Assembly (NCBI RefSeq): GCF_902713425.1 | Contig: NC_081244.1 | Coordinates: forward strand, 4,610,073-4,674,072 | Length of the DNA stretch: 64,000 bases | Direction of reading: 5' to 3' | From: Acipenser ruthenus | Lineage: Eukaryota > Chordata > Actinopteri > Acipenseriformes > Acipenseridae | Position numbers and translations under genes: made by a program | Notes under the pieces: model-generated | What the model was told of the DNA's origin: nothing | Database searches by the model: none | What the model saw: the letters and a program-made list of their open reading frames with translations, nothing else | In this document: positions 1 to 9,712 of the stretch, piece after piece | Layout: each line of letters begins with the position of its first letter | Position numbering within the stretch: the stretch's first letter is position 1

Positions 1-601
1 AAAGAAAATGGATCCTCAGAACAAATTAGTTGGCTAGATCATTATACAGTCAGCACTCACAGTTAAATGCGTGTGACGCACATCTGATTATTTTATTTTG
101 GTCTGTTTTTCAGGGAACACAAAAAAAAGATACAATGTCAAAAATATATCTCTGAAAGGACTGTGTCTTAAAATAAGCAGGCTTCCGTTTAGATGTACTG
201 TAGTTGGTTTTGTTGATACAGTACTATATTTTCAACAGTATTTTAATTCAGAACAAAATGAATCTCAAAATATCACCTTGCCAAAAGAGACGACACGTGG
301 ACTGTAATACACTACGTACTTTTAAATCCGGTACGTATTGTAGCAGTGTGTAAAATTCCCTGTTAACAACCCAACAGCAAAATGAAATCTAAATGTTACC
401 CATGCACAGAACTGTGTAAAACATAAAAGGCAATGCAATTTAGCAAAAGATTTTTTTTAAAAAATCATTTTCCAGAATTAAAACAGTATCCAAAGTCAGT
501 ATTCACAACTGCAGAATATAGTGTTCAATAAGCCCCTAATCTACTAAAGATCAGAGATTTAAAAAAAAGGACATCACAATATCTCACACTGTTTAACGAT
601 T

Positions 602-605
<4 letters not shown>

Positions 606-662
<57 letters not shown>
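606..662. repeat. (TG)n microsatellite
   Basis: About 57 bases of TG dinucleotides with a single interruption. Confidence 0.95.
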
Positions 663-666
<4 letters not shown>

Positions 667-850
667 TAAAATAAGAACTATTCAAAAGTATTTCAAACAT
701 CAGACAAAGGTAAGGGTACAGTGAGAAACAAATACATCATTTGAATCAAGTAACTCTAAGATGACAGAAAGGGTTTTACCAGCACAATATTACTTATGCG
801 TTCTATAGAAAACAACACATTCAAACCACTAGAATTGAATCCTTCAGTTA

Positions 851-856
851 TTTATT
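851..856 (-). promoter_or_regulatory. candidate poly(A) signal of TRIM-A
   Basis: AATAAA on the minus strand about 80 bases after the stop codon. Position is plausible, but AT-rich DNA gives such hexamers by chance. Confidence 0.35.
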
Positions 857-934
857 TATCTTTTTGTGACTGTGTTATTTTTTTCCTTTCACATAAAATG
901 GAGACGATAATTTAAAGTAAAAGGATTTGTGAAT

Positions 935-3900
935 TTAATCTGTGTATGTATGTGAGCAGATGATCAGTGAAGCTGCATTTTTACCATCAGAGTAACCAGG
1001 AGAAATCAACGGATAGAGTTTCTCAGTGAAGGTGTCAGTGAAAGTGTAGATGAGAGATCTGGTCTCCACATTGTAAAAGGAGAGCTGCCCTCCCTCATAA
1101 TCCAGATACACCCCCAGCTTCTGGGGTTTGGGGATCAGGAGGGGGGTCTCCGTACCAGTGGAAGCACTGAACAGATTTCTTCCATCATCCCGTAGCACAG
1201 TCCAGAAACCCTGCTGGGGGTTCACACTGAAATACCCCTTCCTCTGAGACGACTCTCTGGTGACTCCGAGTCTCCAGCTTATCTTCTCTCCCACTTCGAC
1301 CTCCCAGTAGTGTCTCCCTGAGGTGAAGCCCTCCTTGCCCAGGGCATAGACATAATGATCAAATCTTTTTGAATTGTCAGGGAGAGGCTGTTGCTTATCT
1401 CCAGGTCTGACTTGCTTCCCATCCTCAGTTAGGATTAGTATAGGGTGTATTGTATCAGGGTCCAGAGTCACATCAACTGTGGAGAAGAGAGGTGGGGGTT
1501 AATAACATAATATTGTAGGTAACATGCGTCCCTCTCCACAGCTGTAAATACAAAATCCGAGCTCTCAGTTTCATGAAGAAAACAAAAATAGTAGATCGCT
1601 GTGATATAGATGTACATGGAATACTTGTGGTTAAGAATGTCCTTCCCAAGTTTCGATACAGTAGATTATACTGAAAGTATAACTGTGGTTTACTGGCAAC
1701 AGGTGGAAAATTGATCTTAGTTTTCCCCATCAGTTATCAGTGTGTTACTGTATGAAATACATTATTGCTACGTGAGAAACACTGCCCCCTGCAGTTCAGT
1801 ACATTAATAGCCTTAGATTAGAACATATCTCCCTGCAGCCTTTGCGAAAACTCAAATCTCAGTTTGTGTTTTTCTCCATAACCTCAGTTACCTAATTGAA
1901 TTTCTATAAATGCAATAAGGCGCCATTTAAAAGCAGATCATTATCATTTTGTAGATCAAGCTATTCTGGGATAATGACATTAATTTTGTACAGATTTTGT
2001 CAGGGGTGAAATACTCAACTAAAAAGGGGTTTAAGCACAGCTGGGTGGAGCAGACCTGTTTTTTTTTCCTGTACGCAAACAGGAAATTGAGACAATTTGA
2101 GTGACGATGAATAAATACTTTTAAAACGTATACATATCTGTATAGTTAATACAAAATAAGCCTTCAAAAATAACTGATAAAATATAACCTATAATTCCTC
2201 ATAAACAAAGAAGCTGGAAATACAGAACGCTGTGTACCCTCAGCTTGTATCACTCAGGCTTGTACTGTAATATAACACTTTAGTTAAACCTTCAAAAAGT
2301 ATTAACAAGTATTATACCATGCAGTAACAGCTGCAGAGAGGGAGTTTTGTTTCATCATATCCTAAAAAAAAGGGAGGATGTTATAAAACTGTACTATGAA
2401 AAAATATATACAAAAAGGTCTAAGTCTAACAATGCACAATAGGGGATGCAATACTTGACTTTGTACTTGACTTGGCCATTTCAATCTCCATAGTATTCTC
2501 TGAAATCATCCCCATACTTTCCAGACCCTAGGTGCTCACCTATCAAATCATATAAATGTATATCAATTAATACAATACCTACATTAATGACATAATAAAA
2601 CAATAACTATCCTGTTCCAATCACTTGCTGCCCAATTCCCAGCGAAATCTAACACAAGTATGATGATTTGCAATGCTGTTATGTCATAAAATGATATGCA
2701 AAACTGTAATATCCAGGAATAAGAGGTTGTTAAGGCATTACTTTGCCCCACTGAATTAACTATAAACAGTAGTAAGTTATATATTTTTTTCTTGTCTGTT
2801 TTTATACGGTTTCTGCCTGAAATACACATCACTTTTTTTGTAGTTCGTAGTTTCTACACGATAGTGGCAAAAAAACACATTTTCATAAAGTAAAAGCATT
2901 ACAGTGGTTTTTTGGGATGTACACGCAAGTGAAAACTCAAATTGAGCTTAAATAATCTCTTCAAAAAAGAAATAAAATGAAATCTGATCAGAATGAAAGC
3001 TCAGCCAGTCAAAATGCAGTTATTATTATACTAGGGATAATTCTGTCCAAGAGCAGCTAACAGAAACAGAAGCCGTATGAGGAATCAGAATGCTAGCAGC
3101 ACAGACTGTGCTGAATGAAATCTGGATAGCAGCTCAAATAACGGTACTGAAAACGGAGAATTTTACCACTGGATTTTGTAATTATTAATAAATTAGTCAT
3201 CTAGCAGACGCTTTTATCCAAAGCGACTTAGAGACCAGGGGGTGAACTATGCATCAACTGCTGCTGCAGAGTCACTTCCAATAGGACCTCGTTTGTTTTA
3301 CGTCTCATCCGAAGGATGGAGCACAAGGAGGTTAAGTGACTTGCTCAGGGTCACACACAGTGGGTCAGTGGCTGAGCTGGGATTTGAACCGGGAACCTCC
3401 TGGTAACAAGCCCCTTTCTTGAACCACTGAACCACCAAGTCTCCATTTTGTAAATACGTGCACCAACCTGCCACAGTTGCTTTCATGAACTCGATCTTCC
3501 AGAATCCCTCGAGGTGGTCTTTGAGTCGAGTCGCAGCTTTCCTCAGAGTCCAGAAAGAGTCGTCTATGTTATCAAAGAGCTGCTGAGCAGCAGGAGGGGT
3601 GCAGACAGACTGGAAACTCTACAGGGGGAGTGTGAAGAAAAAGGGTTCGTCAGCCAAGCTGCTCAAGGGATGCAACACTCAGCAATGAAACTAAACAAAA
3701 GTGCTTACCATGCTTTGAGTTAAATAAATACCATCATCCAATTCAGAACTCTTGTACTCGCCTATCGCTGTCTTAACCTTTTTTTCAACCTCCCATTGTA
3801 ATGTTGTTGAAGCTGACACCTTGGGATCCTTCAGATGAGATTCTGGGATCAATAAGCTACTAACAACCAAACAAGCAAGATGGGCTGAATGGCCTCCTCT

Positions 3901-6338
3901 CGTTTGTAAACTTTCTTATGTTCTTATCTCCAGATTATTATTTCTCCCTACACCCCCTCTCGTCCCCTCCACTCCTCCACCACTGGCAGACTAGCCGCCC
4001 TCCGCTCCCCCACCTCCAGAGCCCGCTCCTTCTCCACCCTTGCCCCTCAGTGGTGGAACGACCTACCCACGGATATCAGGACTTCTAATAAATCAATGGT
4101 AATATGATTATGAGTATCAACACCCATTCTGTGCATCTTCATTAAACGTGGTCTGACCTGCAGAAAGTAGATGTGATCCTCCGTCTCAGAAAGCTGCTCC
4201 ATCTCAGCCTTCCTCTTTCTCAGCTCCTGGATCTCCTGCTCCAGTTGTTCTCTTTGCTCGTCGGCCTGACTCACTGCAGCCTTCTCTTTAGCTCCAATCA
4301 GCTCTCCGACCTCTGTCCTGATTCTCTCAACGGTGCGGATCAGCTCAGACAGGACCTGCTCGCTTTCAGCCCTTTCCTTCTGTGCTGAGAGCTGGTTAGA
4401 GGAGGGAGGGAGTCAGTGACATGCCTCCCCTGACGATACCACGTCTTCGTTGTTAGACTGTTCTCGCACTCACCTTGAGCGACTCCAGAGCCTGATTCAG
4501 TCTCTCCAGCTTGTGCAGTCTCTCCTCAATTAGCTTTTCTATTTCCACCTGTCTCTCCCCCAGCTCCTTCTGCATAGAACAACATGAACACAGTGTGAAC
4601 AGCTATACTTGGGGTACTAAAGTTTGATACCCAGAGCAATACCTCTGCAATGTTATTAAACTACAAAACATTTGGTGAACTGCAATTTTCAACTCTTTCC
4701 ACATATTCAATTGGATTGAGGTAACTTTGACTGGGCCACTCCAGGACATTGACCTTTTTGTTTTTAAGCCACTCCAGTGTGGCTTTGGCTGTATGTTGGG
4801 GTCATTGTCCTGCTGGAAGATGAATCTTCTCCCAAGTCCCAGGTCTCTTGCAGACCTCAGCAGGTTTTTCTCCAGGATTTCTCTGAACTTTGCTGCATCC
4901 ATTTTGCCCTCTATCTTCACAAGCTTTCCAGGCCCTGACACAGAGAAGCATCCCCATAGCATGATGCTGTCACCACCATGCTTCACGGTAGGGATGGTGT
5001 TCTCAGTATGATGTACGGTGTTAGGCTTGCACCAAACATAGCACTTAGCGTGGAGGCCAAAAAGCTCTATTTTGGTCTCATCAGACCATAGAATCTTCTT
5101 CCACTTGGTCTCAGAGTCTCCCACATGCCTTCTGGCAAACTCTAGCCGAGATTTGATGTGAGTTTTTTTCAACAATGGCTTTCTTTTTGCCACTCTCCCA
5201 TAAAGGCCAGTTTTGTGAAGCACCCGGGCTATTGTTGCCATATGCACAGTGTCTCCCAACGCAGCCGTGGAAGACTGTATCTGTAAGTCCTTTAGAGTTG
5301 CCTCTTGGTGGCCTCTCTGACTAGTGCCCTTCTCGCCCAGATCGCCTGTTCTAGACAGATTCACAGTTGTGCCATATTCTCTCCATTTCTTAATAATGGA
5401 CTTTACTGTGCTCCGGGGGATATTCAATGCCTTGGAAATGTTCTTATATCCTACCCGTGATTGGTGCTTTTGAAGAACCTTATTCCGGATTTTCTTTGAA
5501 TGTTCCTTCATCTTCATGATGTAGTTTTTGTTAGGAAATGTACTAACCAACTGTGGGACCTCCCAGAGACAGGTGTATTTAACCTGAAATCATGTGAAAC
5601 ACCTTAATTGCACACAGGTGGACTCCATTCAACTAATTATGTGACTTCTAAAGACAACTGGTTGCAGCAGAGCTTATTCAGATGTGTCATAGCAAAGGGG
5701 GTGACTACTTATGCAATCAATTATTTTCTGTTTTATATTTGTAATTAATTTAGAACAATTTGTAGATTTTATTTTTCACTTTGACATTATGGACTTTAAA
5801 TAAAATGTGGAAAATTATAAGGGGGTGGAATACTTTTGAGTGATATATATATATATACACACACATACATACATACATACCTTTACAGACCATGATACTG
5901 TTAGATTTAGATTGTCCAAACCAACTTCAATATAATTGAATAAGTGCTTCTATGTGTAGTGTGAAATACAAACAAATAGGCAGACCTCCATTATATAATG
6001 CACTCAATTAAACTGTGCTAAAAAGTACTATTATTTGTTTATTTTATCCAAGGTGATTTAGAGACTAGGGTGTGTGAACTGTGCATCAGCTGCTGAGTCA
6101 CTTACAATTACGTCTCACCCGAAAGACTGAGCACAAGGAGGTTAAGTGACTTGCTCAGGGTCACACAATGAGTCAGTGGCTGAGGAGGGATTTGAACTGG
6201 GGACCTCCTGGTTACAAGCCCTTTTCTTTAACCACTGGACCACACAGCCTCCACAACCAGAATATAATTTAGCAAGCATCGTCCAGATCTACTCTAGACA
6301 ATTTTTTTAAATGATTAAACTGACATTGGAGAATGAGG

Positions 6339-6402
<64 letters not shown>

Positions 6403-7396
6403 CTGTTTCTCCTCCCTCCCACGTTTACTGGAGACAACGGAATGGTCCAAATGATCAGTGCCAGTGCACAGCGCGCAGATACAGCTCCGATCGGTTCTGC
6501 AGTAAAGCTCCAGCAATCTCTGGTGCAGTTTGCAAAGCTTCTGCTCGAAGTCTCTCAGAGGCTGGACCAGCTCGTGTCTCTTCAGCACCGCGTTCTCGTA
6601 GTGTGGCTGCAGGTGCGCTTCGCAGTACGAGCCGAGGCACGTCAAACACGACCTGACCGCTCCGCGCTTTATCTCCCCGGTGCAGAAATCACAAGGCACG
6701 CCTCCGGACTCAGCAGAGACAGGAGCGGGAGCTGGGGAACCCCTTAATAAAATAACATGGAAACAACGTGTTAAATCGTTTTTAAATACCAATATGACTT
6801 CATATTGGTAATATATATGGTGCAGTATATAAAAGTAGCCAACAATGTCCTGTAGAAAAATGCTGAATGAATTCCCTTGCAATGTTAGGCATAATAAATG
6901 GTCCATCCTTTGTAATGAAAATCAATGAAAATTACAAATACATTTTAAGTACATAGCGAGATTTTAAACATAGCTTACAACGCAATACAAACGTAGTGCA
7001 GATCCAAAACACAGTATGAGAACTGTAATAGTTTGGAGAGGCTGTCATTGCGTGTCAAAGTTAAAACAAGACGCCTATTTTGAGAATATATTTTCTTTAG
7101 TACAATCAGAGGGCAAGGTACAATACATACCTTTTCGAGTCGTGTGTTCTCGTTTTCTTCAGTTCTTCCACAAATTCGTTAATGACGTTGCTTTTGCGCA
7201 GAACAGGTCTGGGATTAAAGGTCTCCCGGCACTGGGGGCAGCTGTACAGGCCGGTTTGGTCACTCTGGTCCCAGTAGCTCCCAATACAGTCCAGACAGAA
7301 GCTGTGTCCGCACGGAATGGTTGCGGGTTCGGTGAAGAGGTCCAGACACACGGAGCAGGAGAACTTCATCTCCTCTGGAGTCGCCGCTGTCGCCAT
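935..7396 (-). CDS. TRIM-A: RING/B-box/coiled-coil/PRY-SPRY E3 ubiquitin ligase
   Basis: Six coding exons on the minus strand, read from high to low: 7131-7396, 6403-6742, 4474-4569, 4158-4391, 3468-3618, 935-1476. All junctions are GT-AG with matching phases and together give an uninterrupted 542-aa protein. Exon 1 is a C3HC4 RING ([21 protein letters not shown]). Exon 2 holds two B-box-like zinc modules (CDFCTG and CxxH/CALC). Exons 3-5 are coiled coil, ending in the usual [15 protein letters not shown] type segment. Exon 6 is a PRY-SPRY (B30.2) domain beginning VDVTLDPDT. The architecture is that of the TRIM25/TRIM47/finTRIM group in fish, which act as ubiquitin ligases in antiviral signalling; the exact ortholog is not determinable here. 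It is divergent to and clearly paralogous with TRIM-B. Intron 2 carries a dead Tc1 copy and a SINE. The start is the ATG matching the paralog (MATAA). Confidence 0.9.
3181..3440 (-). mobile_element. tRNA-derived CORE-type SINE with L2-like tail (family 1)
   Basis: Read on the minus strand it has a tRNA-like head with a box B (GGTTCAAATCC type), a central segment resembling the MIR/CORE domain (TGACCCTGAGCAAGTCACTT) and an L2-like tail ending in GGATAAAAGCGTCTGCTAGATG. It sits in the last intron of TRIM-A, just beyond exon 5. Confidence 0.75.
3778..3928 (+). mobile_element. LINE 3' fragment (CR1/L2-like)
   Basis: Matches the end of the LINE copy at 30660-31203, including the 3' coding end and the tail TTTCTTATGTTCTTA. 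Strongly 5'-truncated, in TRIM-A intron 4. Confidence 0.75.
4672..5845 (-). mobile_element. Tc1/mariner transposon, 3'-truncated, dead
   Basis: Carries a Tc1-type transposase reading frame on the minus strand (4603-5550 open, the last part being host DNA). It has an N-terminal helix-turn-helix region and the catalytic motifs WSDETK and QQDNDP. Between the second aspartate and the terminal KELK segment the frame is disturbed: the expected NPIE glutamate motif is encoded in another frame, so the DD34E triad is not intact. The element ends inside the region just after KELKIAVH and is joined to sequence homologous to TRIM-B intron 2, so the right end and its inverted repeat are missing. The outer left end lies near 5845 in the AAGTATTCCACCCCCTT type terminus. 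TRIM-B lacks this insertion, so it postdates the TRIM duplication. Confidence 0.85.
6032..6255 (-). mobile_element. CORE-type SINE (family 1)
   Basis: Same family and orientation as the copy at 3181-3440: tRNA-like head on the right, CORE-like middle, degenerate L2-like tail on the left. It lies in TRIM-A intron 2 and is absent at the matching place in TRIM-B. Confidence 0.75.
6340..6402. repeat. (ATT)n microsatellite fused to the TRIM-A intron 2 splice donor
   Basis: On the minus strand exon 2 ends in CAG and the intron begins GTATTATT, so the donor consensus is the first unit of a run of about 20 ATT triplets. TRIM-B has a shorter run at the same junction. Confidence 0.9.
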
Positions 7397-7415
7397 CGCT
7401 GCTGATTGTCAGGGA

Positions 7416-7427
7416 GAGAGAGAAACT
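7416..7427. promoter_or_regulatory. ISRE-like site upstream of TRIM-A
   Basis: GAGAGAGAAACT differs at one position from the ISRE core GAAANNGAAACT and lies 20-31 bases upstream of the TRIM-A ATG, at the place matching the TRIM-B site. Likely in the 5' leader or core promoter; binding is inferred. Confidence 0.4.
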
Positions 7428-7649
7428 AAACTTAATGTCAGGAAGTCAGAACCGAGTTCTGAAATCAGTCTGCAAACACAGTAAGAAGGGGGCTGGCCTA
7501 CGACCATTTAAAGAAGGATAGGACAATGATGTCTCAAAATGGTCGGGGCTAACACTGGAGCTCCAGTCCAGAGCCCGAAAGTGAGAGTTTGAGACATTGT
7601 TTTTCTTACCTATGAACGCGTAAATAACTGGAATAGTAGCCTGCAGCGA

Positions 7650-7692
<43 letters not shown>

Positions 7693-7693
7693 T
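7650..7693. repeat. (ATT)n microsatellite
   Basis: About 14 ATT units in the TRIM-A/TRIM-B intergenic region. Confidence 0.95.
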
Positions 7694-7761
7694 TACTACG
7701 CAGTCAGGGATTATAAATTTGTAAGAAAGGCTGGAATTTCACTGTTCAGACATTTTTGTTA

Positions 7762-7762
<1 letters not shown>

Positions 7763-7814
<52 letters not shown>
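7763..7814. repeat. (AAT)n microsatellite
   Basis: About 17 AAT units, complementary in sequence to the ATT run some 70 bases to the left. Confidence 0.95.
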
Positions 7815-7815
<1 letters not shown>

Positions 7816-8311
7816 CTTTTACAAATGTCTTTGTCTTTTTCACCATGGGCGCTAAGTTTACTGCAGTTCATTTCACTAAAATAAAGGTAGTATTTGTAAT
7901 ATTTGTTACTTTAATTAAATTATTGAAGTCTTTAAAAAAAGAGTTATGAATAATCACAATAACCACAAAGTGTGATGTCATTAGTTGTATTAAACAGGTA
8001 GAGGTATTTAAACATCGGCCTGCCAAAAGGGACAGAATATTGGAGTCTGTTTAGGACAGGACATTATTTTTCGAGACTTCTTCACTTGTCGCCGTTAAAA
8101 CAAAGCGTTGTAGACAGTAGATACACAAGAGGAAAAAAATGACGTGTGTTCTGAGGATGTGCTGTTGAGCACACGGCTGAATCTGAACTCTTTTTGCGGT
8201 CTTCTGTTCAAGGGAGGTGTCTGTTTAGAACCAGATTGGAAAGTAAAGAAATCATGTTCAGCGCTGAATCGGGCACTGAAGGCACTCCAGTATAGAGTCT
8301 ACACACACAGC

Positions 8312-8312
<1 letters not shown>

Positions 8313-8359
<47 letters not shown>

Positions 8360-8492
8360 TATTTCTTAGCCGACGCCCTTATCCAGGGGGACTTACAATT
8401 GTTACAAGATATCACATTATTTTTACATACAATTACCCATTTTACTGGAGCAATCTAGGTAAAGTACCTTGCTCAAGGGTACAGCAGCAGTA
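8313..8492 (-). mobile_element. tRNA-derived SINE with L2-like tail (family 2), truncated
   Basis: The tail (TTTCTTAGCCGACGCCCTTATCC) and middle (TACTGGAGCAATCTAGGTAAA) match the complete copy at 9127-9452, but the tRNA-like head is missing. It carries an ATT-rich tail at 8313-8359. Confidence 0.8.
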
Positions 8493-9126
8493 GGTACCTA
8501 GTAGCCTAGTAACCCCTAAATCTACACCCTACCCCTAAACCTAATGTCTACAACTAACCTAATCTCAACCCCTAAACCTAACTGTGTTACTATTAAAGTC
8601 ATTTTTTACTATTATTTCAACAGCGCTTGTTTAGCGCCCTCTAGCGGCTACTACATCCGACGTCCACTAAAGCGCTTGATCCGGACCAGCTCTACCTGTT
8701 GGGAGGCTAGCAGGTACCTACTGGCCCATTCCTATCGGATGATTTTTGCTTGATAGCGTCCCATTGAATCGACTGATCTCAATCAGATCGGGTCTGTCTC
8801 CCTCTTTGAAAAGACCCTGTTGAATAAAAGCTGAATGCCATTTGTTCATACGCACAGATCATGAGCGGCTTCTGGCTGTCGGGCTTTCCAAGTCATTCTT
8901 TAGCACCTCGCACAAATAGAATACACGTATTGCTGCCCGATCTAATCTGAACCGTTGCATGATGTCCTCGTAAAGCAGATTGAATAAATGTATGCGTGCG
9001 GCCTTTACAGTGCTGCCGGCTCCCGGTGCAAAGGCTGAACTCGATGCTCCTCGTTTATCACAACAACAGCATTACCCATACATGCAGGGCCAGCACACAA
9101 ATTCATTGTTTACAATATGCCAGTTC

Positions 9127-9127
9127 C

Positions 9128-9200
<73 letters not shown>

Positions 9201-9452
9201 TATTTCTTAGCAGACGCCCTTATCCAGGGCGACTTACAATTGTTACAACATATCACATTATACATTATTTCACATTTTACAGATATCACATTATTTTTAC
9301 ATACAATTACCCATTTATACAGTTGGGTTTTTACTGGAGCAATCTAGGTAAAGTACCTTGCTCAAGGGTACAGCAGCAGTGTCCCCCACCTGGGATTGAA
9401 CCCACAACCCTCCGGTCAAGTCCAGAGCCCTAACCACTACTCCACGCTGCTA
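9127..9452 (-). mobile_element. tRNA-derived SINE (family 2), complete
   Basis: On the minus strand: head with box A-like TAGTGGTTAGGGCTCTGGAC and box B-like GGTTCAATCCC, a CORE-like middle (CCTTGAGCAAGGTACTTTACC), an L2-like end (GTCGCCCTGGATAAGGGCGTC) and a long ATT tail of about 24 units (9127-9200). The tail explains the adjoining microsatellite. Confidence 0.85.
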
Positions 9453-9672
9453 TGGTGAACGCTAGGCTAATAAGCATTTAGGACAGACCTTAAATATTAC
9501 TAAACATTTTGTGTATCACTTCAAACTCCCAAATGAGCAGTTAATGGGGAGATAACAAGCCACGCAGTCAGAATTTTGGCACCGACAGTTTTGAGTAAAG
9601 ACTTATATTGCCAAACCCCTGCAGTGTTTGCTAACTGATTTCGTAACTCCTCTCTGACTTCCTGGAGTTTTA

Positions 9673-9686
9673 AGTTTCGTTTTTTC
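9673..9686. promoter_or_regulatory. ISRE-like site upstream of TRIM-B
   Basis: AGTTTCGTTTTTTC; its complement contains AAAAACGAAACT, one mismatch from GAAANNGAAACT. It ends about 27 bases upstream of the TRIM-B ATG. Suggests interferon-responsive control, as known for many fish TRIM genes; not proven here. Confidence 0.45.
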
Positions 9687-9712
9687 AGCTTTTCCCCTGA
9701 CTGACAGCAGCG

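Larger units (their letters stand above)
1..934. other. gene-free flank downstream of TRIM-A
   Basis: No coding exon is recognisable. The stretch is AT-rich and holds one TG dinucleotide run. On the minus strand an AATAAA hexamer at 851-856 lies about 80 bases past the TRIM-A stop and could be its polyadenylation signal. Confidence 0.5.
7397..9712. other. divergent intergenic region between TRIM-A and TRIM-B
   Basis: About 2.3 kb between the two start codons. The first 80 bases or so outside each ATG are similar between the genes. The rest contains two ATT/AAT microsatellites, two SINE copies of family 2, a C-rich CCCTAAACCTAA-like stretch at 8508-8585, and no recognisable coding exon. Confidence 0.7.

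Noticed and set aside
3514-3723. Open frame on plus over the TRIM-A exon 5 region (and its twin at 11872-12156 on minus)
   Set aside because: Both are antisense shadows of the conserved coiled-coil exon; the true strand is shown by splice sites and protein similarity.
6333-6656. Frames with long isoleucine or leucine runs (also at 8144, 8980, 9117, 41079, 45127)
   Set aside because: Translations of ATT/AAT microsatellites.
8508-8585. CCCTAAACCTAA-rich stretch resembling interstitial telomere repeat
   Set aside because: Units are irregular and mixed with other sequence; too degenerate to call.
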